Shown here one piece after another: positions 46,672-55,852 of a stretch of 63,892 bases of DNA. Within the stretch, counting starts at the first letter, position 1. The number at the start of each line of letters is the position of its first letter. Source of the DNA: Planctomycetaceae bacterium UBA6172 (GTDB taxonomy: Bacteria > Planctomycetota > Planctomycetia > Pirellulales > Pirellulaceae). Position numbers and translations under genes: made by a program. A model generated the notes under the pieces. It did not search any database and had not been told where the DNA came from. It worked only from the letters and a program-made list of their open reading frames with translations. Location of the stretch: NCBI GenBank assembly GCA_002422955.1, contig DITY01000010.1, positions 1 to 63,892 on the forward strand, given 5' to 3'.

Positions 46672-46833
46672 CGCTGAAAAACGGGGCAACCCGAATGCAT
46701 GGGGCGGGGAGGGTATCAAGCGGCAGGAGTGCCGACGATCGACAGCAGTTTGCGCGATCGATGCGAATCGGCAAAGCACGGCAGCCGCGGAAAATCGAAT
46801 CGCGGGCTTTCCCGATCGGAAACCGGCTAGAGC

Positions 46834-48093
46834 TCAATACCGTCCGCGATTCATGGTGCCGTTACTCGTCGGGTTTCCATTGCTATTGCTGATTTGCGGA
46901 GTCGAGGGGAGGTTTTCGGTCGCTTTGCCGCGAAATTCGATGAACATCAATGCGTCAGCACGCCCCGCGGAGACTCCGGTTAAGGCGTTTAAGTTGAAGA
47001 ATGGCGCCGCCGGGTTGCTCTGCGGGGCTGGGCTGGCAACCACGCCGCAGGAAAGCAGCAGGACCATGTCGGTGGGCCAACGGAAACGCTCCTTCAGACG
47101 CCAGCTGACAATTTGAGGGACATCGATTCGAGCCCGATGGGGTTGGCCAGACGGCAGCGGTAGCTCCAGATCGACCGGAACCAACTTGTCGACCTGATCG
47201 ATCTCGATCTGAATCAGACAATCGAGGGCCTTGCGATCGACCGTCAACAAGGGGCTGATGTCGATCCGATAGCCTTCCTGGACCTCCCCCATTTTGGGTT
47301 CGTAGGGCGGCCACCCGCTAGGAGCATAGCCGACATTCTGGGTGTAGTTGCGGCCGCGGACGCTCGACAATTTTTCTGTCTGGCCGTTGTGAGTGACTAG
47401 GTCGACCGCTTGGACTTCACGTACGTCGGAACGCTGGCGGAGGGTTGCCAGCACCAACGCGGCGTTTTCCTTGGTTAGCAGCCAGGCCTGCAAGCCGGGG
47501 GTTTGAACACTGACGTGTTGCATCAGCGAATGCGTTCGGGAACGCCAATTTGGGCTACCGACGTTCAATACCCGCAGATTCAGCACCTGGGGATCCTTAT
47601 CGCCGGCAGTGAACCGTTCGACCATCGACGCGATGACCTCATGGACCTCTCGCGTGTGATAGACCGATAGCGAGTCGCGGTTGGCGCTCATGAACCCGAA
47701 CGGTTCGGTAAACCACAGGTCGGTCCCCGTTTCTCGCAAAATCCAATCGACGACTGCTTGTTGAGGCCGATCATGCTTCGTGAGGTAGCCGGTATAGGGA
47801 CGGAGGTCGTAAACCCGATGTTCTTGGCCGTTGCCTTGCGGCAGGGCGCCCCCACCCGCTTTCCCGGGCGGACTGCCCGCGGGGATTCCTCCCTGCAGGC
47901 TGGGGGGCGTGGTGACTGCCGGTGTGGCCGGGCCCTGGGCGACGCTGAGTTGGACGACAGAGAAAGCCAAATAGGCCGCCAAAGGAACGCTGGCTCCCAA
48001 TCGCCAGCCTGCGATCCCTCGAACGCTCGCGACGGTTGAAAGGTACGCCCGCCAGGCCAGTTCGACTCGATTCGGTGAGGACAATCCTTGCAT
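46834..48093 (-). CDS. Secreted protein with secretin-like C-terminal region
   Basis: 419 residues. A signal/membrane segment (about 35-52) precedes a Pro/Gly-rich linker and VYDLRPYT, then a mixed region (TDLWFTEPFGFMSANRDSLSVYHTREVHEVI) resembling the N-domain/secretin lead-in of planctomycete secretin-type proteins. The later part (GYRIDISPLLTVDRKALDC, DVPQIVSWRLKERFRWP, MVLLLSCGVVAS) has the alternating pattern of a secretin beta region, but I cannot confirm it. The C-terminus is Asn/Gly-rich. It lies divergent to the pilin-like DUF1559 gene. Function uncertain; confidence applies mainly to its being a real gene. Confidence 0.65.
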   Translation of the reverse strand: MQGLSSPNRVELAWRAYLSTVASVRGIAGWRLGASVPLAAYLAFSVVQLSVAQGPATPAVTTPPSLQGGIPAGSPPGKAGGGALPQGNGQEHRVYDLRPYTGYLTKHDRPQQAVVDWILRETGTDLWFTEPFGFMSANRDSLSVYHTREVHEVIASMVERFTAGDKDPQVLNLRVLNVGSPNWRSRTHSLMQHVSVQTPGLQAWLLTKENAALVLATLRQRSDVREVQAVDLVTHNGQTEKLSSVRGRNYTQNVGYAPSGWPPYEPKMGEVQEGYRIDISPLLTVDRKALDCLIQIEIDQVDKLVPVDLELPLPSGQPHRARIDVPQIVSWRLKERFRWPTDMVLLLSCGVVASPAPQSNPAAPFFNLNALTGVSAGRADALMFIEFRGKATENLPSTPQISNSNGNPTSNGTMNRGRY

Positions 48094-48658
48094 GACCCAA
48101 TCCTTCTGTCTCGCGTTTCGGGCTCTCGGAACCGCGGTTGGTTGAAATGAGAGCGGACGCGTCGCTCGCCAGCGGTCCTACGCCCCCACACTGGCTCGAT
48201 AGTCGATTCTCGTCCTTCTGGACAAGCCCGATTGATGGAGAAGCGTTGGGCACGGGCGGTCGGGCGCAGGTTGAGGTCGTCCTGGTGCTCATCCGCTTCA
48301 GAATTCGACTGAGCGGGAAAACAGGCTGGTCCAAAGGGGCGGCGAACGGGCGGGTTGAGGACGCGAACCGTTTGGACCGGCACGGTTCCGGCAAATATGA
48401 GGGCCAAGGAACGCGTTGCGGCTAACTGAATTTTCTTGCGAGCGGCCGGCTGATTGGCGGCGGGCGATGCGGGGCTTGTGGCGTTTTATTTCCCCGTCGC
48501 GCGCAATCGCGGGCGACGCAATGCTCCCTGCCAAGGAATTTTAAAAAAAAGCTTGGAAATGATGAATTCTTGGCGATTAAACTCGGTTTAGCGGTCGGTT
48601 TTCGTCTGCGAGCCCATGCGGCTTTATTTTGATTCTTTGTTTCCTCGGAGAGGTCTTC
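48094..48658. other. Long divergent intergenic region before the DUF1559 gene
   Basis: 565 bases. Short open frames are not convincing. The last 120 bases are AT-rich compared with the surroundings (AATTTTAAAAAAAAGC around 48538-48553), typical of a promoter zone, and a strong ribosome site GGAGAGG precedes the next ATG. No RNA family was recognised. Confidence 0.45.
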
Positions 48659-49648
48659 ATGAAGGTTCACGTTCGGACTGCTCGTCGCCCCCGGGGTTTC
48701 ACTCTGGTCGAGTTGTTGGTTGTCATTGCGATCATTGGCGTGATGGTCGGGTTGCTGTTGCCAGCGGTTCAGGCTGCCCGCGAGGCTGCCCGCCGGATGC
48801 AATGTTCGAACAACATGAAGCAGATCGGTTTGGCTGCTCAGAACTTCCATGACACCTATAAGCGGTTGCCTCCCGGCAATCTCGGGCCGGTAGCCAACGT
48901 GCCGACCGGGTCGAATGACAGCGGCCACCAGTATGTGAGTGCTCTGTTCTACCTGCTGCCCTACATCGAGCAAACCGCGGTTTACGACAACGTCAAGACA
49001 GCACTCGATATCGACATCGACCATTACCCCGGGATCACTTATAGCACCACCAGTTCGCTGCCCGTGCAGAACTGGTGGGCTAATGATGTCGCTTGGTCTG
49101 CCGCGCAGACCCGCATGCCGACCTATGAGTGCCCGTCGGCAAACTCCTACGACAATGCTCAAACGTTTGCCTACACCTATACCCGTGATCTCACCGTCAC
49201 GGGTGGGGTTTGGGCGTCCAACATGCCGCAACTGGGACGCACAAATTACGCCCCTTCCGCTGGTGGTATCGGCCAATCGCACGTGAACGCAGGATGGGCC
49301 AGGTACAAGGGACTATTCTGGCCGCGGTCGAAGAATAAGTTCTCAGACGCCTTGGATGGTACGAGCCACACGATCGCTTTTGGCGAGGTCCTTGGCGGAT
49401 ATGTCGCCAACAAGCTCGATACGGCATTTGTCTGGATGGGGGTCGGGGCCATGCCTGCGGCTTGGTACTTGCCCCAGCCGACGAACCGGCCCGGTTGGTA
49501 TCAGTACGGGGCACAGCATCCGGGTGTGGTTCAGTTCTGCTTGCTGGACGGATCCGTCCGCGCCGTTTCCGGTTCGGTACCGCAGGGTGATTTTCTCTTT
49601 GCCACCGGCACGCAAGACGGTCGACTACATACTGTCACGAACGATTGA
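48659..49648 (+). CDS. DUF1559 pilin-like secreted protein
   Basis: 329 residues. The N-terminus is a type IV pilin/pseudopilin leader: RRPRGFTLVELLVVIAII, with the GFTLVE prepilin-peptidase site at about residues 12-17 and a hydrophobic helix. The rest matches DUF1559 (formerly SBP_bac_10): PAVQAAREAARRMQCSNN, NFHDTYKRLPPGN, YLLPYIEQTAVYD and the C-terminal LLDGSVRAVSGSV. Planctomycetes carry many such paralogues; they are believed to be surface pseudopilins, function unknown. The ATG at 48659 has a GGAGAGG site seven bases upstream. A tiny lipoprotein follows at 73 bases, the usual companion. Confidence 0.93.
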   Translation: MKVHVRTARRPRGFTLVELLVVIAIIGVMVGLLLPAVQAAREAARRMQCSNNMKQIGLAAQNFHDTYKRLPPGNLGPVANVPTGSNDSGHQYVSALFYLLPYIEQTAVYDNVKTALDIDIDHYPGITYSTTSSLPVQNWWANDVAWSAAQTRMPTYECPSANSYDNAQTFAYTYTRDLTVTGGVWASNMPQLGRTNYAPSAGGIGQSHVNAGWARYKGLFWPRSKNKFSDALDGTSHTIAFGEVLGGYVANKLDTAFVWMGVGAMPAAWYLPQPTNRPGWYQYGAQHPGVVQFCLLDGSVRAVSGSVPQGDFLFATGTQDGRLHTVTND

Positions 49649-49721
49649 GGTCGCGGCAGTCTGTCAAATCTCTGGCCAACGTCGATGCGCTGGCACTTTT
49701 TCCCCTCGCGAAGGATTTTTT

Positions 49722-49895
49722 ATGTTGCGTCAGACCCGTATCGCCTGCGGTCTCGCGGTGGTCCTCGGCCTTGGCTTGGCCGTCGGTTGTAGCGATGGTC
49801 CCGCGGAGGCACCCGCAGGTCAGGCGGATGCCTTGCCCGTCGCGCCGGCCGAGGCGGCTCAGGCTCCCCCGGCTTTAGGGCCGCCCCCCCCTTGA
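49722..49895 (+). CDS. Very small lipoprotein following the DUF1559 gene
   Basis: 57 residues. The signal peptide (LRQTRIACGLAVVLGLGLAVGC) has the lipobox LAVGC with the cysteine at residue 23, so the mature peptide has about 35 residues, rich in Ala, Pro and Glu and ending in GPPPP. It has GAAGGA ten bases before the ATG. Short, lipidated Ala/Pro-rich peptides next to DUF1559 proteins are common in planctomycetes. No function is known. Too short for family evidence, so confidence rests on the signal and ribosome site. Confidence 0.75.
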   Translation: MLRQTRIACGLAVVLGLGLAVGCSDGPAEAPAGQADALPVAPAEAAQAPPALGPPPP

Positions 49896-49933
49896 CCGCT
49901 TTCGGAGTGACTCCGCTCCGCCAGCCTGTCGCA

Positions 49934-50033
49934 ACTCGGCTAGACGGTCGTTGGATCCTCTGGCCGAGTCGGTCTTAGCCTTCGGGTTCAGATCCCGAGG
50001 GCCTGTAAAGACAGGTGGTCTCCTGGACCCCCT
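49934..50033. terminator. Cluster of hairpins between convergent genes
   Basis: ACTCGGC/GCCGAGT (49934-49940 with 49963-49969), CCTTCGGG/CCCGAGGG (49979-49986 with 49994-50001, one G-T pair), CCTGT/ACAGG around an AAAG loop (50002-50015) and GGTC/GACC (about 50018-50030) follow one another, with CCCCCTTT after the last. They lie between the lipoprotein and the sialidase-like gene and probably end both transcripts; a structured RNA is also possible. Confidence 0.45.
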
Positions 50034-50116
50034 TTAGCTGGGCACGAGCACGGTGATCGCTTGTGTCACGCAACCCAGCACGATCGTTCGTCTCGCTTGC
50101 CGAGGCATCCGGTGGA

Positions 50117-51246
50117 TCAGTCGATGATTTGAAGCTCGGCCAAATAAATTGCCGTGACGGGTTGGTTCTGCCGATTTTTTTCGTGCGAGGAGTACCAGGA
50201 CACCCAAGCCTTGCCCCCTCCCAAGTCGATCCATCCGGGATAGGAATTGTCGCCGTCGCTCGGCAGCACGGCGAAGTCATGGAGTGCTTGGCCGCTGAGC
50301 CAGGACAACACGGTGCGCGGACCCACTCCAGGCACGTTCACTCGGCCTCCGACGACCGTCCTCTCGTCCCACGACGCGAGCAGCGGGCCGCCGATGTAAC
50401 GGCCAAGATCATGGCGTTCCCACCGCTCATAGGGGGGGCGCCGCGAATCAATTCGGCGGTTTCGCGGCCACGGCGTCCGACGGCTAACAAACCGCCCTCG
50501 TCATCGAATCGAAATGCGACCTCATCGCCCTGAACCTCCTGGAACGTCGCCCTGGTCCGCCAGATCAAGCCGTCCTCGCTTTCGAGCATGACGGATTGGA
50601 CTACAGCGTCTGCTTTGGGACCGACGGCAAAGTCCTTTTTCCGTCGGCCACACAGGTACGCGCGATCGCCATGGGTGGCGGCGCGCCAGATATAGTGGCC
50701 GAAGGTCCCTTCGAGCGGGATGGGATCGCTCCATGAGCGGCCGTCCGCAGTCCATACGGCGTAGCCGAGATGCAGATTCAGGTCATATTGATTTCGAGGC
50801 AACGTCGTGTCGCCGCTGAACCACGTACCGGTGTAGACGAAAAGCCGGTCACGAAAGATCAGGAAATGCGGGTCACGGGTATCTCGTTTCTCAATCTGGA
50901 ATTCTGCAACCTGATCCCAAGATAAACCATCTGCACTTGAGAGGACACGGATCGAGGAGGTGGGATGCACCATGTGCCCATCGGGGCAGCTGCGAAAAGT
51001 CAGATAGTACTTGTCCGCGAACCGAATCAAGTCGGTAAACGCATTGTGTTGACCGTTGTCAAAAACCTTCCTGATGTTGCTGACACGGACTTGCGGAAGT
51101 CGTTCTTCCGCCAGCCCGCTGGATCCCGGCAGGAGCAATCCCATACCGACTGCGATCACCAGCGGAAATATTTGTCGGCCGAATCGTGCGAGTCCGATGA
51201 TGGAAGCCCACGCTGAAAGTAATTGCATTTCGCATCGGATCATCAA
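50117..51246 (-). pseudogene. Sialidase/BNR-like secreted protein with a -1 frameshift in a 7-G run
   Basis: The first 302-codon frame (from 51246, or from an in-frame ATG at 51228) encodes a signal peptide (about 25-46) and an exo-sialidase-like propeller (ADKYYLTFRSCPDGH, SADGLSWDQVAEF, ESEDGLIWRTRATF). It stops early at 50338 after unrelated residues. From the run of seven C (50438-50432) another frame continues with perfect sense: YERWERHDLGRYIGGPLLA, then VLPSDGDNSYPGWIDLGGGK and WVSWYSSHE, ending at 50117. One extra C in the run would restore a single protein of about 376 residues. This may be a sequencing error, phase variation or a true mutation. Divergent from the sulfatase gene. Confidence 0.8.
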
Positions 51247-51460
51247 GAATCTGCCTGCGGAAACAGTGAGTCGGCTCCGACGGGTCGCGCCCGAGGCTCG
51301 TTTCGTCAGCCGTCCGGAAGTTTCAGCTTATCAGGCAGTCCGATGAGTGGGGCAAGTCTTCCCGCGACTTGCTTTCCCGCGGAGTCCGGGCGAGGATAAA
51401 CTTGAGCCCGCACCCACAATTTTCGTTCACGGTCGGAACCGCCCACCACCCGAGTGCATC

Positions 51461-53035
51461 ATGCCTTTCCCGCGGAAGGTTTTCTCCGTCACCCTGCGGT
51501 CATCGGCCCTCGCGTGCATCTTCTTGGTCGAAATGTTCATCGACTCAGCGCAGTCCCGATCGGCCCCACCTCACCGCTCGCCCAACATCATTTTCATTCT
51601 GGCCGATGACTTGGGCTATGGCGACTTAGGTTGCTTCGGCCAAAGCCTGATTCGGACGCCGAATCTGGACCGGCTGGCCGCGCAGGGGATGCGACTGACC
51701 CAGCACTACTCGGGCAATGCGGTATGCGCCCCGTCACGCTGTGTATTGATGACGGGGAAGCATCCGGGGAATGCGATCGTCCGCGACAATCGCGGCCTAC
51801 CGGCGGCGGCCGTTCGCGACGGAGTCCCTGACCGCGAAGGTCAGTTTCCAATTCCTGATGAAACATTGACCATCGCCGAGCGTCTGCGTCCGCTCGGCTA
51901 TCGCTCCGGAGGTTTCGGCAAGTGGGGATTGGGTGGTCCGGATTCGTCCGGCGCGCCGCTCCGCCAAGGTTTTGACCGTTGGTTCGGTTATAACTGCCAG
52001 GCGGTCGCCCACAATTTCTATCCGACTTATCTGTGGGATGACGACCGTGCGTTGCGATTGCCCAACACCGCTTTCCCCGCACATGATCGTCTGCGTGTAG
52101 ATGAAGCTCCCGAGGATCCGGCCAGTTATCGCCGATTTCAAGGCCAAGCCTATTCGGCAGACCTGATCGCCGAACAGGCCTTACGGTTCATTCGCGAATC
52201 GGCGGATCAACCGTTCTTCCTGTATTGGCCGACCACCGTTCCGCACGTCGCCCTTCAAGTTCCCGATGATTCGTTAGCGGAATACGTCGGCAAGTTTGAG
52301 GACATCCCCTACCCCGGTGGGCGAGGTTATTTGCCGCATTTTCGACCCCGCGCCGCCTACGCGGCGATGATCACGCGGATGGATCGCGAGATCGGTCGTG
52401 CGATGGACCTGATCTCGGAACTCGGACTGGACAGCGAGACCATTTTTGTCTTTACCAGCGACAACGGTCCGCTGCACGGAACGCACGAGGGCTTGGCGGG
52501 TACCGACAGTCAGTTCTTCAATTCGCACGGCGGCCTGAGGGACGGAAAAGGGACGCTTTATGAGGGCGGAATTCGGGTACCCACGATCGTGACTTGGAAA
52601 GGGCATATCGCTGCGGGTGCGGTCAGCAGCCGAGTTTCCGGATTCGAGGACTGGATACCGACATTGTTGGAACTGCTCGGCGCGGCTGACTCCATCACCC
52701 CCGATATGGACGGCATCAGCATGGCTAGGGAACTGCTTGGCCAACCGCAAGAGCCTCGAGGATTCCTCTATCGCGAGTTTGCTGGCTATGGGGGTCAGCA
52801 ATCGATTCGCGTCGACGATTGGAAGTTGATTCGCCGTGGCCTGAATCCTCGCCCCCGGGATCGCGACGCGAAGATCGCTACCGAACTTTACGAGTTGGGG
52901 GCCGATCCCTCGGAATCGACGGACGTTTCTGAACGGCATCCGCAGGTGGTCGTCCGTTTGCAGGCGATGATGCGAGCCAACCGCAGGCCCTCGACGGATT
53001 TCCCGATCCCGGAATTGGATCGAATCGATCGGTAA
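51461..53035 (+). CDS. Sulfatase (Cys-type, formylglycine-dependent)
   Basis: 524 residues, exported (signal about 5-30). The sulfatase fold shows PNIIFILADDLGYGDLGC with metal ligands Asp49 and Asp50, the formylglycine motif CAPSR (Cys89), GFGKWGLGG, FFLYWPTTVPHVALQVP, a metal motif FTSDNGPLHGTHEG and a C-terminal subdomain (DDWKLIRRGL, ELYELGADPSESTDVSE). It removes sulfate esters from a carbohydrate or other organic substrate. It sits in an accessory region and is divergent from the sialidase-like gene, so a shared polysaccharide target is conceivable. A sulfatase-maturing enzyme is not in the window. High confidence for family. Confidence 0.95.
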   Translation: MPFPRKVFSVTLRSSALACIFLVEMFIDSAQSRSAPPHRSPNIIFILADDLGYGDLGCFGQSLIRTPNLDRLAAQGMRLTQHYSGNAVCAPSRCVLMTGKHPGNAIVRDNRGLPAAAVRDGVPDREGQFPIPDETLTIAERLRPLGYRSGGFGKWGLGGPDSSGAPLRQGFDRWFGYNCQAVAHNFYPTYLWDDDRALRLPNTAFPAHDRLRVDEAPEDPASYRRFQGQAYSADLIAEQALRFIRESADQPFFLYWPTTVPHVALQVPDDSLAEYVGKFEDIPYPGGRGYLPHFRPRAAYAAMITRMDREIGRAMDLISELGLDSETIFVFTSDNGPLHGTHEGLAGTDSQFFNSHGGLRDGKGTLYEGGIRVPTIVTWKGHIAAGAVSSRVSGFEDWIPTLLELLGAADSITPDMDGISMARELLGQPQEPRGFLYREFAGYGGQQSIRVDDWKLIRRGLNPRPRDRDAKIATELYELGADPSESTDVSERHPQVVVRLQAMMRANRRPSTDFPIPELDRIDR

Positions 53036-53104
53036 GGTTTGGGCAGGGATCGACCTATGATCGCGTCGGTATGACGAAGCCGCCGCGATTAAATGCCCGC
53101 TGGC

Positions 53105-53698
53105 TCAGCTGGTGCCGGTCGGGTTGAAGTAGGTAGGCTCGGCGCCTGGGATCCATTTGATGTTGCAGCCCAGGCTCGGGGTTTGATGCTCCAATGGCGG
53201 TTCGTCTGCTAGCAGACGATCGAGCGCCGCGCGAAGATCAGTGCCGGTAACGGGCTTCCCATTGCTCGGGCGACTGTCGTCCATCTGCCCGCGATAGACG
53301 AGTCGCTGCGATCCGTCGAACAAAAAGAAGTCAGGCGTGCAGGCCGCATGGTAGGCCCTGGCGGTTTCTTGGGTCGGGTCGAAGAGATAAGGGAACGCGT
53401 AACCACGGGCGAGCTTTTCCTGCTTCATTTTCTCCGGCGAATCATCCGGATAGCTGGCCGCGTCGTTGCTGCTCACCCCGACTACGGCGACCCCCTTGGC
53501 GAGATAGTCATCGGCGAGTTGCTTCAGCCCATCGGCAATGTGTTTGACGTAGGGGCAGTGATTGCAAAGGAAGATCATGAGCAAGCCTCGCTTGCCTACG
53601 AAGTCGTCCCGGGACACGGTCGATCCATCGGTCTCAGACAGCGAAAAGTCAGGGGCATGAGTGCCCAGGGGCAACATCGTGGATTGAGTACGGACCAT
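53105..53698 (-). CDS. Redoxin/thioredoxin-like protein (PRX-like)
   Basis: 197 residues. Shows the AhpC/TSA-redoxin fold: LGTHAPDFSLSETDG, the redox site FLCNHCPYVKHI (Cys45 and Cys48, a CxxC pair), VVGVSSNDAASYPDDSPE and FPYLFDPTQETARAY, DFFLFDG. This CNHCPYVKH group is frequent in planctomycetes and cyanobacteria. No signal peptide is seen, so it is probably cytosolic; the substrate is unknown. The ATG at 53698 starts the conserved part. It lies 64 bases downstream of the pseudo-receiver gene and may share its transcript. Confidence 0.88.
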   Translation of the reverse strand: MVRTQSTMLPLGTHAPDFSLSETDGSTVSRDDFVGKRGLLMIFLCNHCPYVKHIADGLKQLADDYLAKGVAVVGVSSNDAASYPDDSPEKMKQEKLARGYAFPYLFDPTQETARAYHAACTPDFFLFDGSQRLVYRGQMDDSRPSNGKPVTGTDLRAALDRLLADEPPLEHQTPSLGCNIKWIPGAEPTYFNPTGTS

Positions 53699-53762
53699 GC
53701 TGCGTATCTCCGTTCGCGGACAGTAGCGTTTTGAAGGTTCCCCGAGCGGTTGGTCCGCCGGA

Positions 53763-54158
53763 TTATCGGGAGTGGGCCGGCTTCGGAGTGCCCAGATAGC
53801 TTTCCAGCAGCCGGACAGTCGAGGGATCCGAAATCGCGAGCTTACCAAATCCGTGTACGCCACCCGCCGCGATCGATTCCGCTTGGTGCTCTTCGTAGTT
53901 GGTGATCAACATGACCGGCACATTCGCCCAGCGAGGGTCCGCCTTGATGCCGCGAATGACATCGATCCCGTCCGTATAGTCGCGATCGAGTTTACGATTG
54001 ACGGTGACCAGATCGATCGGACGCTCCTCCAAGAGTTCGAGCGTGTCCTGCAAACCATGGGTCTGGAGTACAACGGCTTCGAATCGCGACTGGACCAATT
54101 TGCGGACTGCGTTGTAGTCGGGGCCGCAATTCCCGCAATCAATAACCGTTTTTGTCAT
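53763..54158 (-). CDS. Stand-alone receiver-like (CheY-fold) protein lacking the phosphoacceptor Asp
   Basis: 131 residues. Pattern of a CheY-like domain: an N-terminal strand with acidic residues (TVIDCGNCGPDY), FEAVVLQTHGLQDTLELLEE, then RPIDLVTVNRKLD where the phosphoacceptor aspartate should be but Asn54 is found, VPVMLITNYEE with the conserved Thr, and GGVHGFGKLAI with the Lys. It thus looks like a pseudo-receiver that cannot be phosphorylated in the normal way. No output domain. Its ATG overlaps the stop of the PQQ-lipoprotein gene by four bases. Family fairly sure, role unknown. Confidence 0.75.
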   Translation of the reverse strand: MTKTVIDCGNCGPDYNAVRKLVQSRFEAVVLQTHGLQDTLELLEERPIDLVTVNRKLDRDYTDGIDVIRGIKADPRWANVPVMLITNYEEHQAESIAAGGVHGFGKLAISDPSTVRLLESYLGTPKPAHSR

Positions 54159-55852
54159 CTTCCGACCGCAAAGAGCCTGTCTCGGGTGCTGATGAATAGC
54201 GTATTTCCGACGGCCGTTGGGGTGGTGTGCAAGCTAGCACCCATGTTGATCTCCACGATCGGTTCGACATGTTCCATCCCGAGTCGAAAGACGGTGATAT
54301 CGCCGTCTTCATCGGCCAGAAAAACGCGCCCGTCGGCAATCAGGGGACTGCTCCAGCTTTGTGCCAACAGATCGAATGTGTAATGAACCTTAGCCTGCCC
54401 ATTTTCACCTCGCGCGTCAAGGCAATGGAAAATCCCGCCCAGATCGACGACGTACAGCAGATCGTCGGCAATCGCGACCGAGCCGAGCGTGCGATGCATC
54501 GTTTCCTCGAACGCGATCTTGCCGTCGCCGTTAAGGTCGGCCGAACGGTACTGCCATACGGCGGCTGAGTTCGGGTTCTTCACGGCTAATTCGCCAGCAG
54601 CGGGGTCAACCGCTCGCGGGCTGCGGTGAGGGAGCACTTCCTGGCGACCGTTCACTCGGCGTACCGCCAATTCGGACGAGACGTCACCCCGGCGAGTGGG
54701 GTCGATGCACCAGACGCAACCTTCGCCTTCACCCAGTTCAGGGTCCTGGCCCACGGCAATGAAGACGCGGTCCTGATGGATCACCGGCGTGCCGATGATG
54801 TAGTTTCGATCACCGGCCCCATCGATCGTCCATTTCGATTCCTTGGCGTTGCAATCGAACTTCCAGAGCAAGACGGGTTTACCCGCTTCACCGCGATCCG
54901 CCTGAAAACTGTAGACCCAGCCATCCCCCCCAGCAAAGATGGCTTGCGGTACGGAACCGAGCACCGCCACGGCGGGACTCGACCACTGGCCATGGAGGAC
55001 GTTGACGCCGGGGCTGTTGTCCGCCCACACGAAGTCGCCAGACCGCTTGTCTAGGCAGAGGAAACTGGGGGCTTCCGGAGACGGGAGTTGGGTGCCCGAT
55101 TCGCCGGTCCCGTTGCCTGTGTTGACGAACAGCAATTCGCCCAGCGCGGTGACACTGCTGGCCGACATGTTGCGCTGGCTGACGCCTAGCTCGGCCATCA
55201 TGTCATAGACCCAGATCACGTCCGCCTCTTGTGGGTTGTTCGCGATTTCGTCTCCATCAGGTTGCCCGTCATCCCGGCCGTCAAGAAATCCCTCGGTGTC
55301 CAGGCAACGGACTTCACCGCGACTGGTGACAAACCACAGGCGATTGCCCTCCACGAGCGGCGTGCTGCAAATGCCCTGCAAAGGCCAATCCTGAGCCCTA
55401 CCGGACGCGAGTTTTTCGCTGCTGTGCTGCCACAGGAAGTCCCCCTTCGCGCGATCGAAGCAGAGTAGGCAACCGAGATCGGTATCAGCCGGAAATCGCT
55501 TCAAACGCCCACCACCGTTGTTGGTCCCAATGAACACTTTGTCACCGGAAATCACAGGGTTGCCATAAGTCTGGCTGCCGAGATTGGCTACCCAGCGGAC
55601 ATTTTCCGAGGAGTCCCGGTCCCAACTCCCCGTCCGTCGATCGAACTGGCCCGGTTGCCAGCTCTCCGGCAGAGAGACCCCGGGGGGGTGATTGTTCCGG
55701 AGTGAGCTGCCGCCCAATTGCGACCAGTCGGAAGTCGGTGCGGGCTCGACGGCCGAAGCGGAACTGCAGCCCGCGAAGACGGTCGATGCTAACATCCCCA
55801 ACACGGTCGCAATCGCGATCAAGAACCAGGGAGAAAAATTGCGTTCTGCCAT
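54155..55852 (-). CDS. PQQ-like beta-propeller lipoprotein with EF-hand-like insert
   Basis: 565 residues. Signal peptide with lipobox STVFAGC (Cys at about 28), so a periplasmic lipid-anchored protein. The remainder is an eight-bladed PQQ-type propeller (NVRWVANLGSQTYGNPVISG, CFDRAKGDFLWQ, GTPVIHQDRVFIAVGQDPE) resembling pyrroloquinoline-quinone-binding-like proteins but probably without cofactor. Two calcium-binding-type inserts are seen: DGRDDGQPDGDE around residue 190 and the EF-hand/dockerin-like DLNGDGKIAFEE around 455. The ATG at 55852 starts the signal. Its last bases overlap the pseudo-receiver ATG. Role unknown; may be a sensor or scaffold. Confidence 0.87.
   Translation of the reverse strand: MAERNFSPWFLIAIATVLGMLASTVFAGCSSASAVEPAPTSDWSQLGGSSLRNNHPPGVSLPESWQPGQFDRRTGSWDRDSSENVRWVANLGSQTYGNPVISGDKVFIGTNNGGGRLKRFPADTDLGCLLCFDRAKGDFLWQHSSEKLASGRAQDWPLQGICSTPLVEGNRLWFVTSRGEVRCLDTEGFLDGRDDGQPDGDEIANNPQEADVIWVYDMMAELGVSQRNMSASSVTALGELLFVNTGNGTGESGTQLPSPEAPSFLCLDKRSGDFVWADNSPGVNVLHGQWSSPAVAVLGSVPQAIFAGGDGWVYSFQADRGEAGKPVLLWKFDCNAKESKWTIDGAGDRNYIIGTPVIHQDRVFIAVGQDPELGEGEGCVWCIDPTRRGDVSSELAVRRVNGRQEVLPHRSPRAVDPAAGELAVKNPNSAAVWQYRSADLNGDGKIAFEETMHRTLGSVAIADDLLYVVDLGGIFHCLDARGENGQAKVHYTFDLLAQSWSSPLIADGRVFLADEDGDITVFRLGMEHVEPIVEINMGASLHTTPTAVGNTLFISTRDRLFAVGR

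Noticed and set aside
48094..48658. Possible mobile element or repeat in the long gap before the DUF1559 gene
   Set aside because: No inverted termini, target-site duplication or transposase remnant was found.
48422..49282. 286-codon minus-strand frame antisense to the DUF1559 gene
   Set aside because: No recognisable protein; the sense strand has a clear pilin leader and ribosome site.
49979..50001. T-arm-like sequence suggesting a tRNA remnant
   Set aside because: The loop is TTCAGAT rather than TTCRANN with the invariant A, and no acceptor or anticodon stem can be formed around it.
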